64,000 nucleotides of DNA, taken from positions 1,547,901 to 1,611,900 of the forward strand of contig VXAZ01002109.1 of the NCBI GenBank assembly GCA_013399875.1, in the 5' to 3' direction. The notes under the pieces are model-generated. The model had not been told where the DNA came from and searched no databases. It worked only from the letters and a program-made list of their open reading frames with translations. A program made the position numbers and the translations under genes. The DNA is from Gymnorhina tibicen. Its lineage: Eukaryota > Chordata > Aves > Passeriformes > Artamidae. Positions 34,915 through 48,906 of this stretch are shown here, piece by piece; position 1 is the first letter of the stretch; each line of letters opens with the position of its first letter.

Positions 34915-35502
34915 TGTCCTACTTTTGGCTAGGACAGAGTTAATTTTCTTGCAATTGCTCTGGGGGGAGGGCAGAGCCTGGAACTGTGTGGGTATGTCTA
35001 GGCTGTTATTCTATACCACCTATATCCTCACTGTGGGGTGTGGCTTCAGGTAGAAATAGAAGGGAACTGCCACCATTTTTGTTCCTTTTTTTTGTAGGGG
35101 AGTGAAGTGGTGGGCAGGGTGGCAGAATGAAGACGGTCCAGTTTGGAGGATTTGTCCGTCATTGGTTTTTGTTGTCTTGGACTCAGGGAAAAAGCCACCA
35201 GCTGCAGTACTGTCTGACATTTTCTCCTTTGTCTTGGGAAGCCACATGGTGCTGGCCACGGTAACATCAGGGAGGTTGGATTTCCATAAGCATTTTTTGC
35301 GTGTAATCACCCTCATTTATACAGTATTCTTATTAGTATTGTTGTTGTTACCGTTTCTTTTCCTTAGCTCGTTATTGTTTTTCCAGTAAATTGTTATTTC
35401 AACCAATAATCTCTTCCTTTTTGTCTCTTTCCCACCAAAGGGGGTGGGGGAAAGGGAAGCAGCTGCTTGGCTCTTAATTTCCAGCTGGTTTTAAACCACA
35501 AC
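34915..35502 (+). mobile_element. Solo LTR of another ERV family, decayed
   Basis: The plus strand begins TGTCCTACTTTTGGCT and continues with GACAGAGTTAATTTTCTTG, the start of a common avian LTR. It ends with the matching GCTCTTAATTTCCAGC...TTTAAACCACAAC. The region before the end has the TTGTTGTTACCGTTTC and ATTTCAACCAATAATC blocks typical of that family. The terminal CA is damaged and no clean target duplication is visible (TACTTC on the left, GATTTC on the right, four of six matching). This copy is therefore older than its neighbour. Frames of 95-98 codons on both strands (35020-35389) are incidental. Confidence 0.8.
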
Positions 35503-38500
35503 GATTTCACATCCTTTTTCTTACCCATATCCTTTTCTTACCCACATTTAGGTGTTTTCATTTATGAACCAATGTATTCTACCATTGTGCTACAATTGCT
35601 CCATGATACTATAGGAGTTGGATTTCAGTTGATGTTTATACCATTTTCTTTGTTATCCTGAAGTCACGTGTTCTTTTTCTTTATTCCTTCAGCATAGAAC
35701 AACTAAACAGTACTGCAAAGACCTCCAAATAGTTTGACAATTATTACTCTGATTTTTCTCTTTATCTCTGTTTTTTTAGTATATAGTCAGTAAATTTATA
35801 AAACAGATTTATGGAATTTTCGTTTTCTTGACTACTCATGCTTCTCCAGAATAATTTGTGAACACTTAAATGAGCCTTTGTGCTCTCTTCTGCAAAGCAG
35901 AGGGAGATTCTGAAGTATCTTAGACTCATATTAATTAGAGCAGGGAGAATTTGAAACTTAGAAGACTTTATTGTCAAATTTGCATAGGTATCAAGAGACT
36001 TAGAGAAGAAACTAAGATTTCAATGTGACTTTGACAAATTGGTTGGGTAATTATTGTATATTTGGTTTTATTCACAGGTACATAAACAGCCTGCAGCTTT
36101 TTTGATTATATGAACATGTGAGGATTCTATGGTGAAGTAAGTCTGGGTGTGGGCAGCATCACCTGTTGCACAGGTCCTGCCTGCACGTGTGTTGTTTTGC
36201 CCTGTGATGTGTCTAAAGACACAATATTTTTTTACTGAATATTGTAAGGAAGTCTTTAACCCAGATTAGTTTTGATGGGGCACTTTGTCATCCCAGAGCT
36301 TGTGTAAGTGGTCTCTTTCAGTGTAATACAGGAAACTGGTTGCTAAGAGGTCTGAGACCTATTCAGCTAGATAGATGAAACCATCCATTAGTGACATTTG
36401 AGACACAGTTTGATTGTCTCTCATCATCCTCTCTTCTCTTCAGGATATGCTACCACATAGTGCATTGAAAGAGAGGCTTTACATAAGATCAGATGGACCT
36501 GGAGTATTGAAATGTAACAAGCTGAGAGAGAATGATGAAATCTGTATACCTCATGCAGCATCAAACAATACAGCTGGATATATCTAATGTGATGTGACAG
36601 CAACTATGGAGAAAGAATGTAGGAAAATCACTAATGCCATCTGAAATATACTTGCATCTGGAAATACATGGAATATCTCAAGTAGTGATTTCTGGAAAAA
36701 ATTAGACCAAAAAGATGAGGCAGATCAACATTCCTGGAGAATGATGTATGACCTTGAAGCACAGTAGTAGTTAGTAGACTTTATTATCCAAACTAACCAC
36801 AGAATAATAACCATGAATGGAAGTTAAAGCAGAGTGGCAAAATGTTAGGTTCTACAGATGAATGAGTCAGTATTTGTGATGCTGTTTCTTCCCTCAGAAT
36901 TTTATTACTCTTCAATGCAAGCCAAAATAGGTATCATCTTAAACAAACCTATAGGTAGAATTAAATTAGAATAAAGGGGTTATTTTATCAACATGATGCT
37001 TTGTCATGAGAGAAAGCAGTGTTGAATCACAGGTGGCATGCTCCCAAATATATCGAACCAAGAGATCTTGACAGCAGAACAATGTTGTTTATGAAAACAC
37101 AAAATCAAGGGAGGTGTGATTAATTATGCCTGTTCTTGGAAGATGTCAGAATTGATTAGCAGATAAATGGCTGAATGATTCACCTCCTGCAGGTCAAAGT
37201 GATTGCACAAAGCTGGAATTAACATACTTAATACAGGGGTTGCCTCAGCAGTTATCCCACTGCAGGGGAAAGCTTGGGAAGGTGATATCAACTACTAGCA
37301 ACCCCTCTAGCTTGGCATGTGCCAGCTCTTGATTTCATGGGAGATCAGAGTTCAAGGAACATTATACCAACCATCCTTTGTTCAAAAAGATACAGATTTT
37401 TTTTTAAATTTCAAGAATAAATGTATTTTTGTGTGGCTCCTTTTACATCTTTGTTATTCTTTCTAACCTCAGTCTTTTTCAAAAAGACAAAAAAACCCCA
37501 TTGCTTAAGTTAATATGAAAATGTGGGAAAAAAATTATTTAAGTGAAAGAAAAAATGGGATATTTGGGAAATTAAACAGCGTATAGATCAGTATATCTGG
37601 AGGCTACTCATTCTAATGTATAGTATATAGTAAATGTAGAGGAAATAATACATTAATGTCTTGAATAGTAACAGTTTTGGAAAAACCTTGGAGGTATGAG
37701 AAGGTCTATAAGCCTATAGAAAAATCAAGAATTGTACCAATCTTCCAAAAAATGTTATTTCAATCTTTTAAAGTATTATTAATATACATTATAACTGCTA
37801 ATTATCAGTCAGGATATAAAAACATAATTGGAAAAATACTGCAGTTACTTCTAGCTATTTCTGCTAACTTTTTTTCACCTATAGAAATGAATATGAGAAT
37901 TACTCTATTTTCCTGATATACTGACACTTCAACACTCCAACCTGTACATGTATTCTAGATTTCTGAGGAGGTATAAGAAAATGTACTGTGGTAAAATGCT
38001 GAAATAATTTGGTGTTGAACAAGAAAATGCAGAATGGCAGGTAACAATTCTATATTGAGTTCAGTGTTTTATTTATAAAATATAAGACCATACATTTTAC
38101 TGGGAAGATTTAGAGACACAACAAGCAGGCTCTCACTGAGATTAGGTTGCCCTGCTGCTCTTGATGGAAAGCCTTTTAGAGCTGCAGGGCTCATTTGGGC
38201 ACCAGCTGGAACTGTTTCTGAATGAAGAACAGCAGAAAAAAAAAGGAAATATTTTAATAATGTACAGAAAAAGAGAACTCTGATATTTCCAGATTTTGAA
38301 TTATTTGCATTAGCCGCACTCTTAGACTGCAAAGAGAAAGCATCTCTATACGCACACACGCACACATTTCAAAACCTTGGCTGAAAGCAAGAGAAGTATG
38401 GCACTGCCATTAACCTGCACATGGCATTTAGGAGCTTCAACTTCAGAACAGTTTAGTGCTGTGGTTTTTAAATAGGGTAGAAATTAAATGGAATTGAAAA

Positions 38501-41500
38501 TAAAACATTTAAAAAAAATTCAAATGAGGCAAAATATGTTTAAAAATTGGTTCTGATTGTAGTCCACATGAAATCTTCTTTGTAGACTGACTAGTAGTAA
38601 CTTTGTTATGAACTGCAGTGGTATAAGTTATTTTTCTCATAGACAAACAAGAATTCCTCTGCTGCATTAAAATGATCCCAAGGCACAACATTCCTGTGTC
38701 CTGACATTCTCTAGAGGACAGCTTTATATTTTGTCATTTATCACAGAAACAGTAACAAGAATATCTAACTGCTTTAATTTGCTCTGGTGAAGAAGTTTTA
38801 AAGCTACTAAAAATACATGTTGCTGGATTTTGTCTCTTTTCTGTGCTTTAAGACTCCTGTATGTTTTAGTGCTATGATTTTCTGAGAAGGTGTAAGAATA
38901 TCAACAGGGACGTACTTGGTGAGCCTATAACATTCTGCATTAAAAAGCCATGCTGTGAACTGTTTTGTCTGATTTTCCTTCCTCATCAGGATAGTGAGCT
39001 AGATGTTTGCACAGCAGAAGTCCAGCACATTCATAGCTGTCAGACACAGAGGCAATAGAAATGTCAGCTGGTAACTAAACATCAAGCCTATCATTTTCAA
39101 TTCTCTTAAAAGAAAAGACTGGCAGATATTTCAGGGGAACAGAGAACATTTAAGGACATCACAGTAAAGACACAGTCAGCAGTTCAACCGGCTCAAAAAG
39201 CAGCTTAGTAGCAGTACTTCAAGGGTCTTTAAGTGTGTTATTTTTCCTTTTGCACTTGCAGGAATTGCTCTTCTTTGGGTGTCTGTTTGGCACCTATAGA
39301 CATTTTGTCTGGTTCTCACAGCTTTGCAGTTCCTTTACAATTAACTTTTCATCTTCAGTGAACATTTACCAGAGTAACACTGAAATCCAAAAAGTTTGCT
39401 GAAGGGACAAATCCCTAGAGCCACCTTCATCAGAATGACAGTCCAGCAGAAACCTGTACTGTAAATTAGTGAGTTTTTTCTCAGGAGACAATCAAGCACT
39501 GATCCTAAAGATTTAAAATTAAGTGAAAAAATAAAACCCAGTCTTGAAGAGGTGAAAACAAAATACAGTAGGTATCTTCCACCTTATTTTGTCTTGATGC
39601 ATATGGTATTACCTCCAGTCAGGTCTGCTGAGGTACTTACTGCTGCAGTAGGTATTTCTGATTCATGAGCACCAGCATAGGAAACATTCAGAGCTGATTC
39701 TACCACCATAAGCCCACTCACAAAAGGGACTCATGACTCCATTTTTTATGATACCTTGCTACAGGTACAGACTTTTTCTGCAACTTTCCCATCTTACTCT
39801 AAGTAATCTGAAGCCGTCATTCAGAAATCAAGGTTTCATTTTAGCGTTAATAGCTAAAGTGCATTTCTGCTTCAGTGTCACTGACATCCTTAGTGGCTTT
39901 TATCTATCATTTAACATCAAGGTTGCAGTCAGGCTTTCCCACAAGTTCTATGGGAAGAAAAATTCTTTTTCATGGAAAAAATCTGGAAGAAACCTTTTCA
40001 GATTGACATTAGAGTTTTGGGATTTTTTTTTCCTTGTTTGTTTGGGTGGGTTTTTTGGTGTTTTTGTTTGGTTTTGGTTGGTTGGGTTTGTTTTTCTTTT
40101 GCTATGGTTGTATCCTTTTGCCTCTGAGAACTGCAGCAGTTGAATAAAATTGAGTATTCACCCTCTCCTCTGCCTCTTAAACCTGGAAGAATACCTACAT
40201 GATTAATTTTAGGTCTCTTCTGAACCCCAGTTTGAAAATAAACAAGCTAAGAAAGCCAGAAGTCTTCTACAGCGACTTTGCAATATAGCTAAAAGTATAA
40301 GTATCATTTAATTCTATTTATCTGACTAATAGAAGCCATCTTTGAATGCAATCTATATATATATACACACACATATAAATTGAGCCCAACAATATGAATT
40401 ACTCTGGCCACATTTTCTTTCCAGATATGACACCTGCAATGAGGTACTATTGAGTCCTACCCAGCACTGAATTACTTATTTTCAAAATTCTTGCTTTTAG
40501 AGAATGTGTTCCCAGAATAAGCAGCTAAAATCAGTAAGGGACACACAAACCTAAATTCCAAATAATATATTTTCTTTACTAGTGAGATAACAGCTAGGCA
40601 GAAACTCAAGCACAAAGATGGCCAAGGCAATAATTGTTTGAGAAGTGGGGGGATTTTTTGTAGTGGCAATTTTTTTGTTTGCCTGAAGTTGTTGGTTTTT
40701 TTCCTCGATGTGTTGCTGATGGTGATTCTTGTAAATTTGTTTTCAGCATGAACATTTGCATTTGTTTTTGGTAAGATAATTGTAGGCTCTATAACTATGC
40801 ATCTCTGCAGAGCCTGTTGGCTGCAGTTATACCTTGCTTTGGTTTTAAATAACATTTGAGAAAGTAAAGAGAAATTATCTTAAAAATTGGGTCTTCACTT
40901 TGTCAGTCTCCAGCAGTGAACACTGCAGAACAGCAGCAGGTTGCAGAATGCAGATAATGCAGAAACCAAACGCACTTTGTCCTATTCTGCTGTAATCCTA
41001 TTAAGAGCAAACAGCAGGGCAAAAGAACAATGTAGGTGGAATTATACCAGATGCTTTTGTCCTCTGCTGGAAGACTGTAATTCTGTAATGTATCTCTTAT
41101 CAATTTAATAAAAGAAATATATTTTTCTGTCTGAATATAAAACAGTTTTAGTGCTCCAAACGAATATTTAAATTTTCTTAGTAAAACCCCAGTTTTCCAG
41201 ATAGCAGGAAAATCTAACCCAGCCTTTCACAATTGTTAATGAGGTTCTGTCATTCTATTGAGTGAAGAGGAATCCTCTAAGTCCAGGTGTTAGCTCAGTG
41301 CTGGGACTAGCCAGAATTGTACACAAACCCCTTTCTCCTGTGAGCTGGTTAGCTAACATGTTGTTAATGATTGGCTTTTTCTGTGAATCCAGAAGATGGT
41401 GGGTAACTGCGAGTTTAAACTTGCTCTAAGCTCTGTGTTTCTGCAGATAAATCACACCATAGTGCTACTTGCAATTTGATGTCAAAAGAGGTAAGTTCAA

Positions 41501-44500
41501 AGTTAAACATGGGCAAATTAATTAGTGCACTGCACTGCTTTTCCACACTGCATCTTTGAAATGCCTGCATCAGGTAGTAAACGGTGGAGGATGTGAGCCA
41601 GCAGCACTAAGAGGACAAAGACTTGGAAGCCATTCAGGGGCATGGAACTGGCTGGAAATTACAGCTTCACAAAACCTGCCCTTAGATGTATACATATCTG
41701 AGGGTGTTTCGCTATTACATTGAAACTGAGGAGCGTATGTAACTACTGGAATAGGGACTTTTGTCCTCTCTGAGCTCCAGAGGAAGAAACCTGCTGCTAA
41801 TAGGGTGACAGGCCGTCTGCTTTGGGAATCCAGCTGGAAGGTGAAAGGAGACACTGTTCTTGCACTGCTCTCTAATGGCCTCCTGTGCAGACAATGAAGA
41901 GAGAAAGGCAGTTTAGTGTGCTGCTAAGAAATGGCTCAAAACCATTGAAACCATTTTGATCTGTCAAAAGCTCAACAGATTTCTGCTGCATCTTGTGTCT
42001 GAATTTCAGCTGATAGCACTGTGCTCTGAAGCCTTTACGTAGCTGGAGCTGGTCTGTCATTTGGAAATTCGCTTGTAATTTAAGACTTACAGGGCAGGGA
42101 GGCCTCACAAAAGATTTCATGTGAACAGAAGAAGTGAGCACAATGCACCCACTGGCATAATGCAATTATCAGAATTTCAGTGACATTTGAAATAGTGGTT
42201 TTAGCACCATCTTGTCACATTTAAGGTCTTCTGTCACAGGTATATGCACCTAAAGGAGCAAGAAAAGCCATTGGAAAAGTCTCATTAAATAAAAAAAAAC
42301 CAAACAAAAAAGGAAAGTTGAAACCACTTTTAGCAGAGTTATATTATATCACCACAATGATTAGGAGCAACAGAAAACTGACAGATAAATGTGACAGCAC
42401 ACTGGAAAGGAAGAAGGCAATTCAGTTGGATCACTGAATCACTGCTTAGTGCCTCAAATCCCTTATTGTTTAAACCAGTGAATAAACTACTTTTGGCATC
42501 AGAAAGAAATTGCATGGCAATTTCTTTAGTAGCAACTAAAAGCTGGACCATCACTGGCTCTTAGCAGAACTCACACAGAAACCACAAAACAAGTCTGTTC
42601 AATGATAATGCTAAGAACACTATTCTAGCACAATAGCAGAATAATTCAAAATCTGTTTAGATTTGGCTCTCAAGTCTTCACTTTCAAAAATTCTGTTTAA
42701 ACTTGATCACAACATATACAGAGCTCTCTTATTAATATAACTATTATTTGTGCTTGTTTTTCTAAATGATTTTAGTAAACTGACAGCTATGGCAAATACA
42801 GAGGTTGGCTATAAAATGTGAAAATGTATCCTTTGTTGGATACATGTCCTGTACAGAGAAAAATATTACTCATTCCATTTTACTTCCAATTTTCCAGAGC
42901 AGAGGGGCATGCCACTACAGTTCTCAGTTTTTGCAGGATTAATTTAGCAGGCAGCAAATCCTGTATGGAAGCTTTCAGTCCCCTCTGCTTACAAAAGTTT
43001 ATTAGAGTGGACAAGGAGTCACAGTTGGATGCCTATTGCTGCCATTGGAAAGACTGAGACTTGGGTTGGAAGAAAAGGCCCTGTTTCCTACAGACAGGAA
43101 ATTATGCTTTTCACTTGCATCTTTTCACATTAGAGAAACCAAGAAATGACAACACTAAAAATTTCATAATGTTGCTGCTGCCCATAGCATGTGGTACTAT
43201 CATACAACCTGTGGTAAGCATTCTCATGCCATTTTTTAAAATTGCAATACATCAGTTAACACTATACTCAGACATATTGATCAAGAAGTATTTAACTGGC
43301 ATGTCTTTACCTAATAACTGCTCAAAAACTGTGAAAACTGCATTGAAAAATTACCTGACAAACAGCCAGGTTTGCCAATCCCCTGATTTTTTTGTGGGTA
43401 TCAGAATTTTTGTTGCTTTTCTTAAATATCAAGTAGTACAAGACCTTTGAGCACAAGGGTAACTTCTTTCACCCTTAAAATAAAGAATGGCCAGTTATTT
43501 GATTTATTTGCAATTGGTTCAATCAGCTAGTTGAGGGAAATGGATCGTCATTAAAATGTGCACTATGGAAATACAGAAAGCAAGGAAAATGCTTTCAAAA
43601 CATTTTTCTATTTCAAGGTGAACCTTTCAAGGCAGACACTGATTTGACTATTGAAAGTTTTCAGTGGCAGTAACGCATTACTTTATTTCCCATTTATGCA
43701 TGCACACCCTGAGGCTCCTCTGGAAGTACCTATATTGCATGATAGGACTTTGTTCAGACCTCTAGGTTAAAAAAAACCTGCTGGTTTTAAGCTCAAATGT
43801 GCCAACTGGGGTCCAGAGACCCTTTGGACCAAATTAAGAAACAACAAATCTTATTGCAAATGTTGAAAATGGACTTTAACTCAAACATTCTCACAGAAAT
43901 CAGTATTCCTGCTTTCTGAGCCCAAAAGCGGTACTAGCTTAGAAATGCTGTACCGTATACTCCAGAGCTTCCTGTGCTGGTGTCAAAGGCTGTGCAGCCA
44001 TAAACAAGGATAAAGTTGGGTTTGCAATGGGCCCCAGGTAAAGACAGAGCTTAACCTAGATGGAATGGAAGACTTCTTCACTGGTCCATTATATCCAGGG
44101 CGTCCAAGCAAGGGTTTGGGCCCCTATTTTCCCTGTCAGTTTGCACACCTTGGTCTGGTTTTGAGGGCATATGTATACATTTTCTTATATCTAAAGCCCC
44201 TGTTGAACAAATAAAATTGACCTAAGGCAAATACTCCATGGTACCTGACAGCAAGAAACAAGCTGCCATCTTTGTATGCCATTACCAGAACATCTAGTTT
44301 GCATGAACAAACTAATTCAGCAAAGTCAATGTCAATTAAATACTGTTGAGCATGTTCCATGCTGCTTCTCCTTTACGCAGAAAAGAATTTATGGTCTTTG
44401 CTAGTTTTCTTCTACATGCTTTACTGGTTTAGGTACAGAACATGAATTTATACTAATTTATACCAGTATTACTTAAAATAGTACAGATTACATGTATAGA

Positions 44501-45004
44501 AGGGTTTATTTTTGTTTAAAATTATCTCATTTAAATTTGATTCCTAGGCAGCTTCAGCTAAACTGAAAGAAGTCCAATTTAAAACTATGAGCTTTCAATT
44601 GTTCAAAATCATATGTCAAATTGATCACTATTATTTTTACAAAAACAAATACTCAAGCTAGATTTTCCTGTGCCTTACATCTAGCATGGATAATTTAGCT
44701 TGATACTTGAAACACTGGCATTCGGTGCTGCCAGTAATTTACAAGAGAATGTTCACTTTGTGTGGCTGTAAATGCCCACTTAAAGTAAAACTCCACTCCT
44801 TTCACCATCTGTGATCAGATTCACAAATCAAAGTCTGTCCTTGCTTACGCCATAGGGAGTTCTTCTAAAACTGGTAGACAGACATCCTAAAGCACAATAA
44901 AAATGGTCACAAAAACTTGTAGTCAGAGCCACTCTGCTGGTTAGAGTGAAAGATAGCTGTGTATGAGCTAGTATAAGAAGTTGCGTCATTTTGGCAGCAC
45001 AAGC
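35503..45004. other. Long unassigned AT-rich stretch
   Basis: 9.5 kb without a nameable gene or interspersed repeat. It holds a splice-acceptor-like site with a 48-codon frame (36444-36587), a T/G-rich low-complexity run (about 40020-40105) and a short TA/CA run near 40355-40375. Frames of 127-136 codons at 39733-40143 (plus), 40472-40855 (minus) and 43061-43450 (plus) show no domain and are biased by T- or A-rich runs. Confidence 0.4.
40020..40105 (+). repeat. T/G-rich low-complexity run
   Basis: About 85 bp composed almost only of T and G, with runs such as TTTGGTTTTGGTTGGTTGGG. It contributes the Trp/Phe/Gly/Val-rich tail of an overlapping frame, which is therefore not credible as protein. 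Confidence 0.85.
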
Positions 45005-45178
45005 ATTAGAATGGGCTGTCCAGGGAAATGGGAGTCACTATCCCTGGAACTGTTCAAGAAATGACCAGGTAAGGCACTTAGTGTTATGGTTTAGCTGGCT
45101 TGGTGGTGTTCAGTCAAAGGTTAGACTCAATGATCTTGGAGCTGTTTTCCAGTTTTAATGATTTTGTGATTCTAAAAC
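45005..45178 (+). mobile_element. CR1 3' end, plus strand
   Basis: The sequence follows a CR1 3' region in order: GAATGGGCTGTCCAGGGAAA, CACTATCCCTGGAACTGTTC, AAGAAATGACCAGGTAAGGC, then TTAGACTCAATGATCTTGGA and an octamer-like end TGATTTTGTGATTCT. It is a strongly 5'-truncated copy covering the last part of ORF2 and the 3' end only. Confidence 0.9.
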
Positions 45179-45305
45179 CACTTTCTTGTATCTATTGGAA
45201 GGCACTGCTGGATCAAATCTTGTATAAATTCATTGAATGGTTTGTGTGCATTACAAATGTTTTCTCAGTTCCATTTGTAATGCAAAGAAAATAGTAATAT
45301 TTTCA

Positions 45306-45728
45306 CATAGTTATAGACATTTTTAGGTTGTATGATACCTCTTGAGATCATGCAGTCCAAATTCCTTGGTCAATCAGGATCAGACAGATCCAGCAGACCT
45401 GGAGATTTTACAGCCAGGTTCTGAATATCTTCAGGGTTGGTGATGCCACAATCTATCTTGACAGCCTGTTCCAGTGTTTGACTGTCTTCACAGGAAAAAT
45501 TAAATTTATTTGTTCAGGTGGAATTTCTTTTTTTTTCTCTTGTCCTGTCAGTGGGTAACACCAGGAAGAGCCTGGCTCTTTCATTATTCCCTCACATCTG
45601 GTATTTGCACACCCAGAGAAGATCTCTTCTGAGACTTCTCTTTTCCAGACTGAAAAGTCCCACCTCTTCAGTTTGTTTAAATGCTTTCTATCCTGTTCCT
45701 CCTCCATCAAGGATAAGTCTTGGTCCAA
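45306..45728 (-). mobile_element. CR1 fragment, minus strand, with open C-terminal frame
   Basis: The tail lies at 45306 (CATAGTTATAGACAT) and is followed by a CR1 3' region on the minus strand, facing the plus-strand CR1 127 bp away. Minus-strand translation of 45453-45728 is open for 91 codons and includes FPVKTVKHWNRLSR, the CR1 C-terminal block, preceded by a KLKRWDFSVWKREVSEEIF segment where the family usually has its SLEKRR-type region. The intact frame may be chance, since this is only the last fraction of ORF2 and the rest is absent. It belongs to a different subfamily from the copy at 2373-2802. Confidence 0.75.
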
Positions 45729-48700
45729 AACTTCTGTCTGGTCTCAGGGGCATGGCCAGGATCCCTAAAGGCCAGTTTTAATAGTAAAGACCTTTTTAAC
45801 TGGGAGGGAATTTTTCTCTTACAGTTAGGTTGAGGCAGGGGTCTTCTCTCTATCACTGCCAGGAACTGCTTACATGGTTCAGGAACTAGGTTTAGTCTGC
45901 TACTGTTTAACAGGACCTTGCTGTGGTCTTAGTTCATCGAGACAGAGAAAGAGGAAGATTCCTGATGGAGCTGCCACTGTCTACTATGGACTATACTGGA
46001 ACCAGTTTATTATTCCCTTTAGATTTCAGGCTAAGGGCTGATAAAGGCACCCAAAACAGCCTGGGCACCTGATCTGTGGCTGGTGATAGCTACATGTACA
46101 AACGATTAAGGAAGGAGTGATGATCAATGCAGTGGGAATTATTAGCGGGCAGCTTCCAAATGAAGCAAGTTAATAAAAATAGGGTCTAATTAAGTCATGC
46201 TCCCTGTGTCTTATCTCTGCCTGTATGCCTGATGCAATGGTTGTTATTCAGGTAACCTGTCTGGAAAGCACAAAAGAAAAGAAAGTTGTTTCTTGCCCCT
46301 CTTAGGTAGGAAAATGATTAGAGAAAACTCTCCTGGGAATGTGATTTTTTTATGATTTCTGTGGGGAAAAAAAAAAAAATCTGACATAGTTCATATTAAA
46401 ACTTTCTGGGTATAGAACTGCTGAAGATATGTGAGACTTTGTACTTTGGGTGCCAGAATATATGAGGCTACTATTCCTACATGTTCCAAACAGTTAAAAA
46501 TATAATCATCATCTCAAGAAACTGTTTCAGTAACTTTGCTAGTGTAAGCTCTTTCCTAAGGGAGTTCACATTGAAGCAGTGTTCTCCTGAAGATGGCATG
46601 AGAAGTGTCTGGAGCTCTTTCTGCCACTACTGTCATTCAAAGGAAAAAAAGAATTCAAGCAGTGGGTACTACTTTTAGATGGCAGATGGAAATGCTGAAG
46701 TAAATAAAGACTTTTGGTAGGTAGAGTCTGGTCTCCCATGTAATTACTGTGAATTTTATATATTACCCAATAGTAAGAATAATTTAATTTTTGTATGGCT
46801 GTGGGATAAGTTTTCTGATTTTTGACAGTAATAATATAATTTATCTTTGGTTTTTAATATTTTTGCTAGGAAAAAAAACAGGTGCCTAATTTTTCATAAC
46901 TTTTCTTCCTCAGCCATTCAGAAGGAAATAAAATCTGTCCTTTCAACCCTTCTCTTGATTTTATTCTCTTTACCTGGCTCTCTATTGCAAAAATTTTTAA
47001 ATGGACTGCAGGCATAGGTTTGCTCAGTAGGAAGAGGGAAGCTAGAAAAATGTGTCTGTCCACTGATACAGTGCATGATCTCCTCTCTACTCCTGTCTCC
47101 AAAACATCTCCCCCTAGGAGAAGTATTTAAGAGGCTTTGCTATACTTCTCCCAAAACACTTCAGGTTTTATCTTATGATCCTTTATTTCTATTTGTTCTA
47201 CTGCATCCATAGTTGAAACACTGTTGAAATTCCCAGAAAAGACGGAGGAATGTTTTTTCTTTTCACAAAGTCTGTGTTCTGTGAATAAGGTGGTTGACTG
47301 GAGAATTTTTCTTTGAACATTTCATTATCAAAAAGATGTGGAGAACATGCGATTGTGAAGCATATTAAAATATTTTATATGTGTTAATGTTAAGATCTAC
47401 ATGCCTCTTTTAATAAATTGGAAGGGATTATACTTGTCTTGCTCTGAGATGAGACAATGAATGATACACAAGCATTTCAGCACTCAGTACCAATGGATTG
47501 GCCACATAACTAAGGAAACAATTTGATTATGTAATGTGAAGTTTCTGCCAGATCTTTGCAAAGAATGCTCAGGAGCAGCTGTCGCAGAAAATTTTAAGCA
47601 TCAGATTGGCTTAGAAGGAAAAGGTTGAGAGCCAGTGAGTCTAGAACTGTCTTGGAGGGAGTTGAAATCTAGGAAAAGAATCACTTCATGGATGGAAAGC
47701 AAGATGGCCTATTACCCTGTTATGTGACTGAGAAAAATTTCTGTAAGTGACATGATCAATCAAATATCATAAAACAAAATTTAAATTTAATTCATAGTTT
47801 CAGGGCTTCCTATGATTACGTATAGTTCTAGGATTTCCCAAGAAATAGTTAAATGCTTTACTTTTTCTTTTAACTCTTCCACTACGGCTTCTGTAATGTG
47901 CCACAGCGCCTATATGGCTGTAGGAAAATATCTGTGCAACTTCCACAGCAACAAATTTATGTTTGAAAGATCTTATCTGATGAGAAATTTTGACTTCTGA
48001 CAGTCTTTAGGATGTGACTGTAGGAAACTCTAACACGCATTTATCCCAAGTTTTTGCAAATCTGTGTGAGTTTGTGTTGTTACCTAACAGCAAACTTTCT
48101 GTACTATACCATCATTGAATAACAGGTTTGGAGGCTCTGCTGTTCCATCTTTTATCCAATAATTAAAAAATCCACTTAACAGTGGTCTCTCTCTCTACTT
48201 CTCTGTTATGAGTGAAGTGTGTCACTCCATCCATAACATCTACCCATTCTGAGTTCATTTAACTTGAACATAGTCAAGTGGCTTCTGCACAATTGTATTA
48301 GTATCCCACTGATGAGTATAAAAGGATTGAGCATTATACTTTCAGTTGATTTCTTCCTTGTCAAGCATTTCTAATTTACCACTTGTCCTGTTTTTAATCA
48401 GATTTGAGTTTCTGTCAGGCTGAGATACATTCTGTGTTTAATGAAGCAAATTGTTGATTAAGGCCTTTGATATCATTAAAATTATTTGGCCTTTATATTC
48501 TATTCTTTTTACCCCTGTTATTAAAGAAATATGCTGAATTTGGAATGATGAGGCTGACAGCGATATTGGTAACAGTCTAACTCCTTTTTGTATTATTTGT
48601 ACAGCTTTTATTACACTAATACAATATAGTCTTTATTACACTAGTGCAATCCTTTCTTCTAGGGCATAACCAGATGGGATCCATATTCTCCCTTTAATGT

Positions 48701-48735
48701 TCTAACTGTCAGAACTTTCAAACCCAAAGTAAATT
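45729..48735. other. Unassigned stretch
   Basis: No gene or named repeat. A run of 13 A lies near 46366-46379. Confidence 0.4.
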
Positions 48736-48906
48736 TAAAAAAAGAAAAAGAAAAAAATAAAAAGAGAAAAGAAGAAAAAAGAAAAAATTAAAACATTAAA
48801 AAGAAAAAAAAAAGAAAAAAGAAAAAAGAAAAAAGAAAAAAGAAAAAAGAAAAAAGAAAAAAGAAAAAAGAAAAAAGAAAAAAGAAAAAAGAAAAAAGAA
48901 AAAAAA
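48736..48906 (+). repeat. (AAAAAAG)n simple repeat
   Basis: A-rich start (48736-48812) followed by a nearly perfect 7-bp AAAAAAG array to 48906. The minus strand reads as a Phe/Leu/Ser low-complexity frame, which is not a gene. Confidence 0.95.

Noticed and set aside
39733..40143. 136-codon frame with a Trp/Phe/Val-rich end resembling a membrane segment
   Set aside because: The hydrophobic end is the T/G-rich low-complexity run at 40020-40105.
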